Of a stretch of 64,000 nucleotides of DNA, positions 17,403 to 25,587 are shown one piece after another. The stretch covers positions 62,001 through 126,000 of the forward strand of contig NZ_JAESIY010000004.1 in NCBI RefSeq assembly GCF_016757215.1, written 5' to 3'. The translations under genes and the position numbers were made by a program. Numbering within the stretch: the first letter of the stretch is position 1; each line of letters begins with the position of its first letter. The notes beneath the pieces were generated by a model. That model searched no databases. It had not been told where the DNA came from and saw only the letters and a list, made by a program, of their open reading frames with translations. The DNA comes from Fulvivirga sediminis (GTDB lineage Bacteria > Bacteroidota > Bacteroidia > Cytophagales > Cyclobacteriaceae).

Positions 17403-19376
17403 TTATTTGAGCTTAGCTCTGATGACATAAAAAGCATTGGGCGCTAATGTCATTTTCAAGGTTCCGCCTTTAATTTTTATTTCGCTGCTCTCCGGGCTCA
17501 CATTTTTTGGTGTATCCAATGAGTTAACCGCATCCAAGTCATCAGACTTTAGTAGCAGCTGTGTAGCCTTAGAGGCGAATTTCTTTCCTTTAGGAACCAG
17601 TGATATTTCTTTAGCTGCAGCATTAGCATTTACCATTTTTATAATCACCTCACCAGATTTTTCATCCATAACAGCCGAAGCGTATAACCTCTCTTGCCCT
17701 TTCACCGGTTGATTGTTTCCTGTTAAAGAAAGTAGGTCTGTGCCGCTATTGGTTGAAAAGAGCTTTTGCACGTAATAATTGGGTGTGCCGTATGATTTAA
17801 GGTTATCAAACCATATCAAATCCGGTGTCCACTGCCAGGCATCTACGTGAGCGAATAATGGAGCATAAGAAGTCATATAAACTATGTCAGCATTTCTTTC
17901 AAGCCCTGTCATATAGGCCGCTTCTGATAGGGCACACTGCCAGCTGTTTTTATTTTTTGGGCTAGCTATGTCTACACTTTGAGCCGCATACTCTCCTGCA
18001 AAAATCTTATAACTATCTCTATCATAGTCATCATACCTATCAGCATTATCCAGAAACCATTCAGGATCTTTATAATAGTGCTCATCTACTATTTCAGCAT
18101 TTAGTTTCTTTAGCTCCTTCTCAGCGTATTCAAATTGCTCCCCTTCAGGAAAAGGCCCTGTTCCAGATACAATAATCATTTCAGGATACTGACTTTTTAT
18201 CGCTTTGATAAAGACTTTAAGCCTTTCGAAATACTGAGGACCCCACTGCTCGTTACCTACTCCTATATATTTAAGATTAAAAGGTTTTGGGTGGCCCATA
18301 TCGGCTCTTACTTTCCCCCATTTCGTACCCACATCAGCGTTAGCGAACTCTATCAGATCCAGCGCATCATTCACATAAGGGTCTAGTTCCTCCAGTGGAG
18401 CCAACTCACCTGTATTAAACTGACACGCCATACCACAGCTTAGAATAGGCAAAGGTTCTGCTCCCATATCTTCAGCTAATTGAAAATATTCAAAAAAGCC
18501 CACGCCAAAACTTTGATAGTAATCTGGAGTAGGTCTATGTCCAAACTCGGTATTCCAGCGGTTAACGATCATTTCTCTATTTGCTACGTCACCCACCGTT
18601 TTTTTCCATTGGTAGCGCTTATCCAAGGTTCTACCTTCTACAATACAGCCTCCGGGAAACCTTAAAAAACCAGGGTTAAGATCATCTAGCAACTGTACTA
18701 AATCTTTGCGGAGCCCCATTTCTCTTCCCTTCCACGTGTCTTCTGGGAAGAGAGAAATCATATCTAAGTCTATCTCTCCATTTCCTTCAAACGTGATGAG
18801 CATTCGTGCTTTTGAAACCGTAGCTGTAGCAGTAATGCTAGCCTTATAAACCTCCCAGCTTTTCCCTTCAGGGGTAATGGTAGCAGTTCCTATAGCTTTA
18901 TTATTTTCAGCTATTAAGGCGATATTGATTTTTTTAATACCCGGCTGGTTGGCCTTGGCCCTAAGCGATAAATTGTAGTTAGCTCCTTCACTAAGTCCCA
19001 TCCCTCTGAAGCCTTCATTGATCAGCTTATAACCATTAGCATCTTTCACCTCGATTCTAGCAAAATGGTTATTTGGTTCATTACCTTCTTTTATAACCTT
19101 GGCCATACCAGACTTCTCATTCAGGGAATGCCTGTCACTATTGGGCTCTTTCCAGCCCATCATGGGTTCATCAAATTCAAAAGACCTGTTTTTAACCAAT
19201 TCGGCATAGATACCTCCATCAGCGGCAAAGTTGATATCCTCGAAAAAGATACCATACATGGTGGGCTGTATCTTAGCTACAGGCTTAGGATCTAGTTGCC
19301 ATTGGGCATCCTGAGCGAAAACAGAACCGCCCCAGCCGCCAATTAGGGCTGCAACAATATATTTAGTTATTCTCAT
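17403..19376 (-). CDS. GH51 alpha-L-arabinofuranosidase
   Basis: A 657-residue exported enzyme that removes terminal arabinofuranosyl units. Signal peptide ~1-22 (ends SVFAQ). The N-terminal part (~70-210) resembles the CBM4/9-like module often joined to GH51; the (beta/alpha)8 barrel carries the acid/base Glu376 in GVGNEQWGP and the nucleophile Glu462 in IFAGEYAAQS, both canonical; a C-terminal beta-sandwich ends at ~655. It has no type IX tail or lipobox, so the periplasm is the likely place of work. It starts a GH51-GH43-GH43-GH43 series that is separated from susCD by 367 bases. Confidence 0.95.
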   Translation of the reverse strand: MRITKYIVAALIGGWGGSVFAQDAQWQLDPKPVAKIQPTMYGIFFEDINFAADGGIYAELVKNRSFEFDEPMMGWKEPNSDRHSLNEKSGMAKVIKEGNEPNNHFARIEVKDANGYKLINEGFRGMGLSEGANYNLSLRAKANQPGIKKINIALIAENNKAIGTATITPEGKSWEVYKASITATATVSKARMLITFEGNGEIDLDMISLFPEDTWKGREMGLRKDLVQLLDDLNPGFLRFPGGCIVEGRTLDKRYQWKKTVGDVANREMIVNRWNTEFGHRPTPDYYQSFGVGFFEYFQLAEDMGAEPLPILSCGMACQFNTGELAPLEELDPYVNDALDLIEFANADVGTKWGKVRADMGHPKPFNLKYIGVGNEQWGPQYFERLKVFIKAIKSQYPEMIIVSGTGPFPEGEQFEYAEKELKKLNAEIVDEHYYKDPEWFLDNADRYDDYDRDSYKIFAGEYAAQSVDIASPKNKNSWQCALSEAAYMTGLERNADIVYMTSYAPLFAHVDAWQWTPDLIWFDNLKSYGTPNYYVQKLFSTNSGTDLLSLTGNNQPVKGQERLYASAVMDEKSGEVIIKMVNANAAAKEISLVPKGKKFASKATQLLLKSDDLDAVNSLDTPKNVSPESSEIKIKGGTLKMTLAPNAFYVIRAKLK

Positions 19377-19406
19377 ATTTAACGTTTATTTTAACACTAT
19401 AAGGCT

Positions 19407-19516
19407 GTATCAAAAGCAGCAACTTTATGAATTTCAGATAGAAGCTCCTGGCCATAATATCTTTGAAATAGAGATGATTTAGAGCCACAATCTGACTTAA
19501 CAGTTTCTTTTGATAC
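19407..19516. repeat. short inverted-repeat element, possible MITE or insertion-sequence remnant
   Basis: GTATCAAAAG at 19407-19416 is repeated inverted and perfect at 19507-19516, 90 bases apart, in the 367-base gap between susD and the GH51 gene. The left end reads GGCTGTATCAAAAG, which resembles the ends of some Bacteroidota insertion sequences. A weak 61-codon minus-strand frame crosses it but shows no transposase motif. Transposition is only a guess; no target duplication was found. The remaining gap is AT-rich without a recognised gene. Confidence 0.3.
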
Positions 19517-19696
19517 GACTTCCTTTTTAAACTTAATTTTCTGGTTTGAATTTGAAATTTTCAATAATAGATATAAATCCAATCACTAATATACGCTCAT
19601 AAACTATACGTGGATATACTTAGCCTTATTTACATCTATCACTTTTCTTTAATCTTTTGATCTCTAATTCCATTAAGATATAATTGAATAGCAGAG

Positions 19697-19733
19697 TTAA
19701 GTCCTCAGTTTATAACTCAACATGAGGACTTAA
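19697..19733 (-). terminator. hairpin downstream of the arabinan susD
   Basis: A perfect 11-base stem, TTAAGTCCTCA (19697-19707) with 19723-19733, begins 10 bases after the susD stop codon. It lacks a strong T run on the minus strand, so it may be a partial terminator or an mRNA 3'-end stabiliser that raises susCD over the downstream hydrolase genes. Confidence 0.5.
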
Positions 19734-19743
19734 TTGCCATTAC

Positions 19744-21309
19744 TTAATTAGCGGAATTAGGCTTTAAGTTTTTGTTAACATCCAATTCTATCTGAGGTAT
19801 AGGTAAATACTCATTTCCTGGTGTCCAACTGTCAAAATCGCTATCGTGAGCTTTCAATTCTGCTAGTTTTTCAGAGTCGTAGAGCCATCCCCATCTAATA
19901 ATATCATGAATCCTAATGCTTTCAATGGCCAATTCAAGAGCTCTTTCATGAGCAATCTGATCTCTCATCTCTTCCGCTGTCATATCAGGTCTTACAGTTG
20001 TCAAATCTGGTAATTCTACCCTATCTCTAACCTCTTGAATATACTGATATGCTTCGTCCGTTCTACCATCTTCATTCAATGCTTCGGCATACATTAACAG
20101 TACATCTGCATATCTCAAAATCCTATAGTTGATACCAGAGTTTTCTGTACCGTTGTTTTCATTAGTATAACCTTCTATACCATCATGTGTGTATTTTTTG
20201 GGATAAATACTAGTTTCCGGGTTGATCCATCTACCTCCATATGCGATTTCTGACACACCTTCTTCATAAAAAGAAATAGTAGAAAAAAGCCTGGGGTCAT
20301 AATCTCCATCTAGAGTTTTCTCTTCCTTAAATTCTTCGAAAATCCAGTGAGTAGGAAGAAAATCTGAATAGCCTACACCCTCCATAGCGTAAGTATGTCC
20401 AACGGAACTCACCTGCCTCCAATTAGCCTGAGGCTCTCCTCCATAATTATAAATTGAGCCCCCTACTGTATTAGGATCAGCAAATTGAATTTCAAATAAT
20501 GACTCTGAATTATTCTCATTAAATGGTTTAAAATTATCTCTATAATCAGGAACTAAGCTATAGACATTCAACTCAGGGCCTTCTACCAAAAGTTTAAATT
20601 CCTCTATCGCTCTTTTCCATTCCTTTCTATAAAGTAAGGCTTTTCCCAGCATGCCCGTAGCCGCTCCCTTTGTAGCTCTTCCCATTTGTCCCTGATCGGG
20701 TCCTACCACACTATTGTAAGAAATCGGAAGAAGAGATTTAGCCTTCTCAAAGTCATCAAAAATCTGCGACCAAATTACCTCTTCAGTATCTGTTTCAGGA
20801 TAATAATCATCTTGAAACTCAGGTATCACAGTGATTATGGGAATTTCTTTATAAGTATTCGCCAAATTAAAAAAGGCTAGTCCTCTCAAAAAGTAGGCCT
20901 GTCCTAATAGTCTCTGCTTCAAGTCTTCTTCCATCTCTATATCAGGAACATAAGTTAAAACCTGATTTGCTCTGTATACAATCTGATAATGAGCTTCCCA
21001 GATCCATCTAACCGGGTCTGAGGTAGGAAATATGGTGAAATTAGCTACTTGAACTAAATCTTGCCAAGGGCTATCTCCTGTAAAATCATCACCTCTTCCA
21101 TCTGTTAATGCAGGATACATTCTCATATACCCTCCATCTGTAATGAAGCCCGTATACACTGCATTTACCGCAGCTACGGCCTGATCCTGATTCTTCCAAT
21201 AATTCTCTGCTGTTTGTGAGTTAGGATTAACCACATCTAGTTTGTCATCACAAGCTGATGCTATCATTATCAGCACCACAAAGAGTAATTTGTATTTTAT
21301 AAATTTCAT
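19744..21309 (-). CDS. SusD/RagB family lipoprotein of the arabinan locus
   Basis: Outer-membrane surface lipoprotein that binds glycan and acts as the lid of its SusC partner. The 521-residue protein has a signal peptide with lipobox (IASAC, Cys20), the N-terminal SusD_RagB helical region (LDVVNPNSQTAENYWKNQDQA), tetratricopeptide-like helices, and a C-terminal RagB part with RILRYADVLLMYAEALNE and PIPQIELDVN, which are highly typical endings. It starts 19 bases after the susC stop, as usual for a pair. Arabinan or arabino-oligosaccharide specificity is inferred from the neighbouring GH43 and GH51 genes and AraR. Confidence 0.95.
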   Translation of the reverse strand: MKFIKYKLLFVVLIMIASACDDKLDVVNPNSQTAENYWKNQDQAVAAVNAVYTGFITDGGYMRMYPALTDGRGDDFTGDSPWQDLVQVANFTIFPTSDPVRWIWEAHYQIVYRANQVLTYVPDIEMEEDLKQRLLGQAYFLRGLAFFNLANTYKEIPIITVIPEFQDDYYPETDTEEVIWSQIFDDFEKAKSLLPISYNSVVGPDQGQMGRATKGAATGMLGKALLYRKEWKRAIEEFKLLVEGPELNVYSLVPDYRDNFKPFNENNSESLFEIQFADPNTVGGSIYNYGGEPQANWRQVSSVGHTYAMEGVGYSDFLPTHWIFEEFKEEKTLDGDYDPRLFSTISFYEEGVSEIAYGGRWINPETSIYPKKYTHDGIEGYTNENNGTENSGINYRILRYADVLLMYAEALNEDGRTDEAYQYIQEVRDRVELPDLTTVRPDMTAEEMRDQIAHERALELAIESIRIHDIIRWGWLYDSEKLAELKAHDSDFDSWTPGNEYLPIPQIELDVNKNLKPNSAN

Positions 21310-21328
21310 TGTTCTTATGATCTAATAA

Positions 21329-24300
21329 TTATAAACTTAATTGAACACCTAACATTAGAGTTCTTGGTTTTGGAAATGATCCAAAATCGAATCCTGGAGA
21401 AAATACATCTGAAGTAAAATCAGGATTATACCCTTTATATGCCTGGAAGGTATATAAGTTTTGAGCTGTAAAATAAACTCGTGCACTTGTTATTCCTTTG
21501 ATTAAACCATCTGGCAAGTTATAACCTATAGAAACAGTATTAATTCTTAAATATTTACCATCCTGTAAATACCCTTTTCTGTCAGAATTTCGCTGGTTTA
21601 TATTTGGATCACCATTTATAACTCTAGGGTAATCTGCATCTGTATTTTCAGGAGTCCATCTATCTAATATATCTTCGTGCCTGTTGATATAATCTGTAGT
21701 AAGCATAAGATCTCTATACATTCTACTATTTATCTTAAAGCCTGAAGCTCCAGAAGTAAATACAGTTAAATCAAAATTCTTATAGCCCACCGTAAGGTTT
21801 AGCCCATAGTTTAAACTGGGAATAGCACTCCCTAGAAAGACCCTATCCGCTTGATCAATTCTACCATCAGGAGCATCTGGTATGCCATCACCATCAGTAT
21901 CTACAGTAAGCTGATCTTTAAATATAATATCTCCTGGGGCAGTACCAGCTTCTTGTATAGCATGGTTGGCTACTTCATCTTCACTTTGAAAAATACCTAT
22001 AGCTTCATAACCAAAGTGCTGGCCTACCTCACTGCCCACCTCTGTTTTAGAGCCTGTTCCATAAATAGGTTCGTTATTTCCTCCTAATGAGAGGACTTCA
22101 TTTTTAAGTGTTGTTAAATTAGCAGAAACATCAAAACTCCAGTCTCCGCTATTCTCGTGATAGCCAAGCACAAACTCAAAACCATGGTTACGCATACTTC
22201 CGGCATTCACCAGAGGGGTAAAATCTACAGAACCTACAGAAAAAGGAATAGGTACCCCTACTAAAAGGTCTTCTGTTTTACTATTATAATATTCTGCAGA
22301 GAAGTCTATTTTACCATTAAACATGGATAAGTCAAAACCTATATTAGAAGATGTTTTCACCTCCCATTTAATGGAATCGGAAACCACACTTGTCTGTAAG
22401 CCCCCTACAACTTTTTCTCCATTAAAATTATAGGGAATATTAGAGTTGATATAGGGTGAGTATAGGTAATCCTCAATGTTTTGATTACCTAATTGACCAT
22501 AACTTGCTCTTAATTTCAAGTTATCAACAAATTCAGGCAACGAAATAAATTCTTCATTGGAAACTCTCCATCCTACTGCTACTGAACCAAAGTTACCGAA
22601 CCTGTTTTCTGGAGAAAACCTTGAAGAGCCATCTCTCCTAAAGGTAGCGGTAACTAAGTAACGCTCATCATAATTATAATTAACCCTACCTAGATAGGAA
22701 GATAGGACTGCCTCGGTCTTAGTTCCTGCAGATACCTTATTAGTGCCATTATCCAAAACAGGAAAATAAGGTTTTGGGAGTTGTTCTGTATGACCAAAAG
22801 CATCATAAAATTGATTATTTTGATACATTTGGCCTACTAGTATATCAAAAGTGTGCTTCCCTAAATACAAATTATAGTTTAGCGTATTTTCTACCAGGCC
22901 TGTGGTATAAGTTCTATTTCCTTCGTCTAATTGGGCATCATTAAGGCTGAAGAAATAGCCAAGTCTAAAAGCAGGAATGAATGAGAAATCGTGTGCTATA
23001 GTTTTATCATAGCTCAAATTAAGTTTATACTTTAACTTATGCTTCTCTGTATCTATAAGTTGGAGCTCTCCATAACCAGAAGCCAAAATCCTATCTACAT
23101 CTGTATAATTTTCGAACAAACTATTCATACCGATACCATTAAGGGATATGACATTATGAATTTCGGCTTCTGTACCCCCAAAACCACCTTCATTATTTTC
23201 ATCATAAATAGGCATAGTAGGTACGGATTCCACTAAATCTACAATCAATGGGGGTCTACCTCCTGTTAGCACGGTATTGTTATAGTTTAAGGTATTTTCA
23301 TGCGAATGTGCATAGTAAAAAGACTGACCAAATTTGAATATGCCTTTTTCTGTAGTGGTATTTATTCTCGCCGAATATCTCTTATAATCTGGCCCATTAC
23401 CTACAAAAGTTCCTTTGTTCTCAAAATAATCAAGAGAGACATTATAGGTCATGTGCTCCCCGCCTCCTGTAAAACCTATATTATGATTTTGTCTGGAACC
23501 GGTTTTTAATCCTTCCTCCTGCCAATCTGTATTGATATCGTCTATAAAAAGAGGTGAAGAAGGGTCATTTCCTGGCAACAAAGGTAAATTTGCGTTAGTT
23601 CTTACTTCATTTACAATCATCTGATAGTCTTCCCTACCCAGCACAGGAATCCTTTGCCATACTTTATCTATACCATAATAACCACTGTAACTAATTTTCA
23701 AGGGCATATTTTGCTTTCCCTTTTTTGTGGTAATGATGATAACTCCATTAGCAGCTCTAGATCCATAAATAGCTCCTGCCGAAGCATCTTTTAGCACTTG
23801 AACTGATTCAACATCATTAGGGTTAAAATCTCTTGGTGAGGTGCCTATAGGAACACCATCAATAACATACAGTGGTTGGGCATTCCCAAAGGTACTATAA
23901 CCTCTAATGCGTACGCTTGGAGCGGCTCCCGGCTGCCCATCGCTATTGACCTGCACCCCTGCTACCCTACCTTGCATGAGCTGTGATACATCACTAGTAG
24001 CAAACTTTTTCATTTCAACAGCATCAACTATACCCACAGAACCTGTGATATCAGATTTTTGCTGAGTACCGTACCCCACCACTACTACTTCATCTAATGC
24101 CTTGAGGTCAGACTGAAGTTCAACATCAATTTGAGTACGATTTCTAACTTCCACTTCCTGACTAGAATAGCCTACAAAAGAAAAAATAAGAACATCTGAA
24201 CCGCTAGCCTTCAAGCTAAAAGATCCATCAACACTAGTTACGGTTCCTTTACTAGTGCCTTTTATTAAAACATTCACTCCCGGAAGAGGCTCTTTATCTT

Positions 24301-24442
24301 CGGCAGATATTACTTTACCTGATACCATAGAACCCTCTTGGGCCATCACTTCTGAGAAACATAAAAATATAAGTCCCCCAAGAACCATCGACCATCGATG
24401 GAATGGATAAGAGAAAAAACTTAGTAGTAGATTTTTCATCAT
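21329..24442 (-). CDS. SusC/RagA family TonB-dependent transporter of the arabinan locus
   Basis: A 1037-residue outer-membrane transporter, powered through TonB, that imports oligosaccharides delivered by SusD. Order: signal peptide (ends EVMAQ, ~35), carboxypeptidase-D regulatory-like domain (~40-115, with GTVTSVDGSFSL), TonB box region with EVVVVGYGTQQKSDITGSV, plug domain (QGRVAGVQV... VIDGVPIG... AIYGSRAANGVIIITTKKG), then the 22-strand barrel ending in an aromatic-hydrophobic C-terminus (MLGVQLSL). The start codon is one of two adjacent ATGs. The promoter region, shared with divergent araR, contains both the candidate AraR element and a LacI-like half-site. Confidence 0.96.
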   Translation of the reverse strand: MMKNLLLSFFSYPFHRWSMVLGGLIFLCFSEVMAQEGSMVSGKVISAEDKEPLPGVNVLIKGTSKGTVTSVDGSFSLKASGSDVLIFSFVGYSSQEVEVRNRTQIDVELQSDLKALDEVVVVGYGTQQKSDITGSVGIVDAVEMKKFATSDVSQLMQGRVAGVQVNSDGQPGAAPSVRIRGYSTFGNAQPLYVIDGVPIGTSPRDFNPNDVESVQVLKDASAGAIYGSRAANGVIIITTKKGKQNMPLKISYSGYYGIDKVWQRIPVLGREDYQMIVNEVRTNANLPLLPGNDPSSPLFIDDINTDWQEEGLKTGSRQNHNIGFTGGGEHMTYNVSLDYFENKGTFVGNGPDYKRYSARINTTTEKGIFKFGQSFYYAHSHENTLNYNNTVLTGGRPPLIVDLVESVPTMPIYDENNEGGFGGTEAEIHNVISLNGIGMNSLFENYTDVDRILASGYGELQLIDTEKHKLKYKLNLSYDKTIAHDFSFIPAFRLGYFFSLNDAQLDEGNRTYTTGLVENTLNYNLYLGKHTFDILVGQMYQNNQFYDAFGHTEQLPKPYFPVLDNGTNKVSAGTKTEAVLSSYLGRVNYNYDERYLVTATFRRDGSSRFSPENRFGNFGSVAVGWRVSNEEFISLPEFVDNLKLRASYGQLGNQNIEDYLYSPYINSNIPYNFNGEKVVGGLQTSVVSDSIKWEVKTSSNIGFDLSMFNGKIDFSAEYYNSKTEDLLVGVPIPFSVGSVDFTPLVNAGSMRNHGFEFVLGYHENSGDWSFDVSANLTTLKNEVLSLGGNNEPIYGTGSKTEVGSEVGQHFGYEAIGIFQSEDEVANHAIQEAGTAPGDIIFKDQLTVDTDGDGIPDAPDGRIDQADRVFLGSAIPSLNYGLNLTVGYKNFDLTVFTSGASGFKINSRMYRDLMLTTDYINRHEDILDRWTPENTDADYPRVINGDPNINQRNSDRKGYLQDGKYLRINTVSIGYNLPDGLIKGITSARVYFTAQNLYTFQAYKGYNPDFTSDVFSPGFDFGSFPKPRTLMLGVQLSL

Positions 24443-24457
24443 AAATTAAGCGTTTAT

Positions 24458-24477
24458 AAATAAGTGTATTAATTACA
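24458..24477 (-). promoter_or_regulatory. candidate AraR element before the arabinan susC
   Basis: AAATAAGTGTATTAATTACA matches the araB element at 13437-13456 at 18 of 20 bases, in the same orientation to the gene. It ends 16 bases before the susC start. The neighbouring araR gene and its presence at both arabinose operons make AraR the first candidate. Confidence 0.5.
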
Positions 24478-24535
24478 TTTATAAATTACTTAAAGATTTT
24501 CCATAAATACAAATGAATATTTGAAATTATTCAAT

Positions 24536-24580
24536 TTGCAATCGTTTGATACTGACAATTCATTACTAACAAACGATCTA
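24536..24580. promoter_or_regulatory. LacI-like half-sites in the susC-araR divergent promoter region
   Basis: TTGCAATCGTTTG (24536-24548) is the exact reverse complement of the site before the SSS gene, and a second, partial copy, AACAAACGATCTA, covers 24568-24580. They lie about 95-140 bases upstream of susC and 145-190 upstream of araR. Confidence 0.4.
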
Positions 24581-24723
24581 CATTAAAATTGTGAGAAGAT
24601 TTAATTTTGTTTTTTTATTATCGAAACTATAGCTAAACCGCTGAATATTCCCTACCTTCTCTAATGATTAAATCTTTAATTTAACTGGCATTTGACTTTT
24701 AGATTTAATTTTTTTGCACTCTG

Positions 24724-25413
24724 ATGATAAATCAATATAAAGACGAAGACAAAGTGTTATTAGCTGTTGACTGTATAATCTTTGGCTTTGACAATGAAGA
24801 GCTCAAGCTTCTTTTAATCAAAAGAGACTTCGAACCCGAAAAGGGAAAGTGGAGTTTGATGGGAGGTTTTTTAAAGAAAAGCGAAGTGCTGGACGAAGCC
24901 GCCAGCAGGGTATTGCAGCACCTAACGGGTTTAAACGATGTATATATGGAGCAGTTATATAGCTTCAGTAAAATAGATCGTGACCCTGTGGAGCGTACCA
25001 TTTCCGTAGCTTATTTTGCCTTAATTAATATAGCAGATCACAATAGCGAGCTATCAGAAAGCCACTCGGCTCAGTGGTTTGGTTTAGAAGACATGCCCGA
25101 ACTCATATTTGACCATAATGCTATGGTAAAACATGCTATAAGGCGGCTCAGGTACCGTACGGCGACCCAACCCATTGGTTTTGAGCTATTGCCTGAAAAA
25201 TTTACCATGCGCCAATTGCAAAAGCTTTATGAGGCTATATTTGATCATGAACTGGATAAAAGGAACTTCACTAAAAAGATTAACGCGATGGATCTTTTAG
25301 TGAGGCTGGATGAAAAAGATATGACCTCCTCTAAAAAAGGCTCTTTCCTTTTTAAATTTGATGAACAGAAATATAAAAAGAAAGTAATGGATGGCTTTTC
25401 CTTCAAAGTATAG
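24724..25413 (+). CDS. araR: NUDIX-fold transcriptional regulator of arabinose use, AraR type
   Basis: A 229-residue protein with an N-terminal NUDIX fold (~10-140) joined to a C-terminal winged-helix region (~150-225), the layout of the Bacteroidetes AraR described for arabinose control. The NUDIX box is degenerate: GGFLKKSEVLDEAASRVLQ keeps the Gly and Arg, but the catalytic REXXEE glutamates are replaced, so it probably binds a sugar ligand without hydrolysis. It lies divergent from susC, right beside the arabinan genes. L-arabinose as effector is established for the family and inferred here. The ATG at 24724 is close to a T-rich promoter-like segment, so the leader is very short. Confidence 0.88.
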   Translation: MINQYKDEDKVLLAVDCIIFGFDNEELKLLLIKRDFEPEKGKWSLMGGFLKKSEVLDEAASRVLQHLTGLNDVYMEQLYSFSKIDRDPVERTISVAYFALINIADHNSELSESHSAQWFGLEDMPELIFDHNAMVKHAIRRLRYRTATQPIGFELLPEKFTMRQLQKLYEAIFDHELDKRNFTKKINAMDLLVRLDEKDMTSSKKGSFLFKFDEQKYKKKVMDGFSFKV

Positions 25414-25547
25414 ATTGACCTTTTTATAGGTACTCGATTAACCTGCTCTGCCCATTCTGCAGCATTCCATTTTGTACTTGCCTTTATTTAAGTAACTAAC
25501 TAGCGGTAAAAGAATTTTCTATTCTTCAAAATATTTGTATTATTGTA

Positions 25548-25569
25548 TATGCGCAATCGATTGCGCATA
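25548..25569. promoter_or_regulatory. perfect 22-base LacI-type operator upstream of uxaA
   Basis: TAT + GCGCAATCGATTGCGC + ATA is a perfect even palindrome with a central CG, the hallmark of LacI-family operators. It ends 18 bases before the ATG of uxaA, so a bound repressor would cover the start of transcription. The core CAATCGATTG recurs before the distal pectin susC and uxaB. Confidence 0.8.
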
Positions 25570-25587
25570 ATTTCAACCATTCTCATT

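Noticed and set aside
19397-19582. 61-codon minus-strand frame in the susD-GH51 gap
   Set aside because: Short and without any transposase signature; kept only as part of the possible MITE note.
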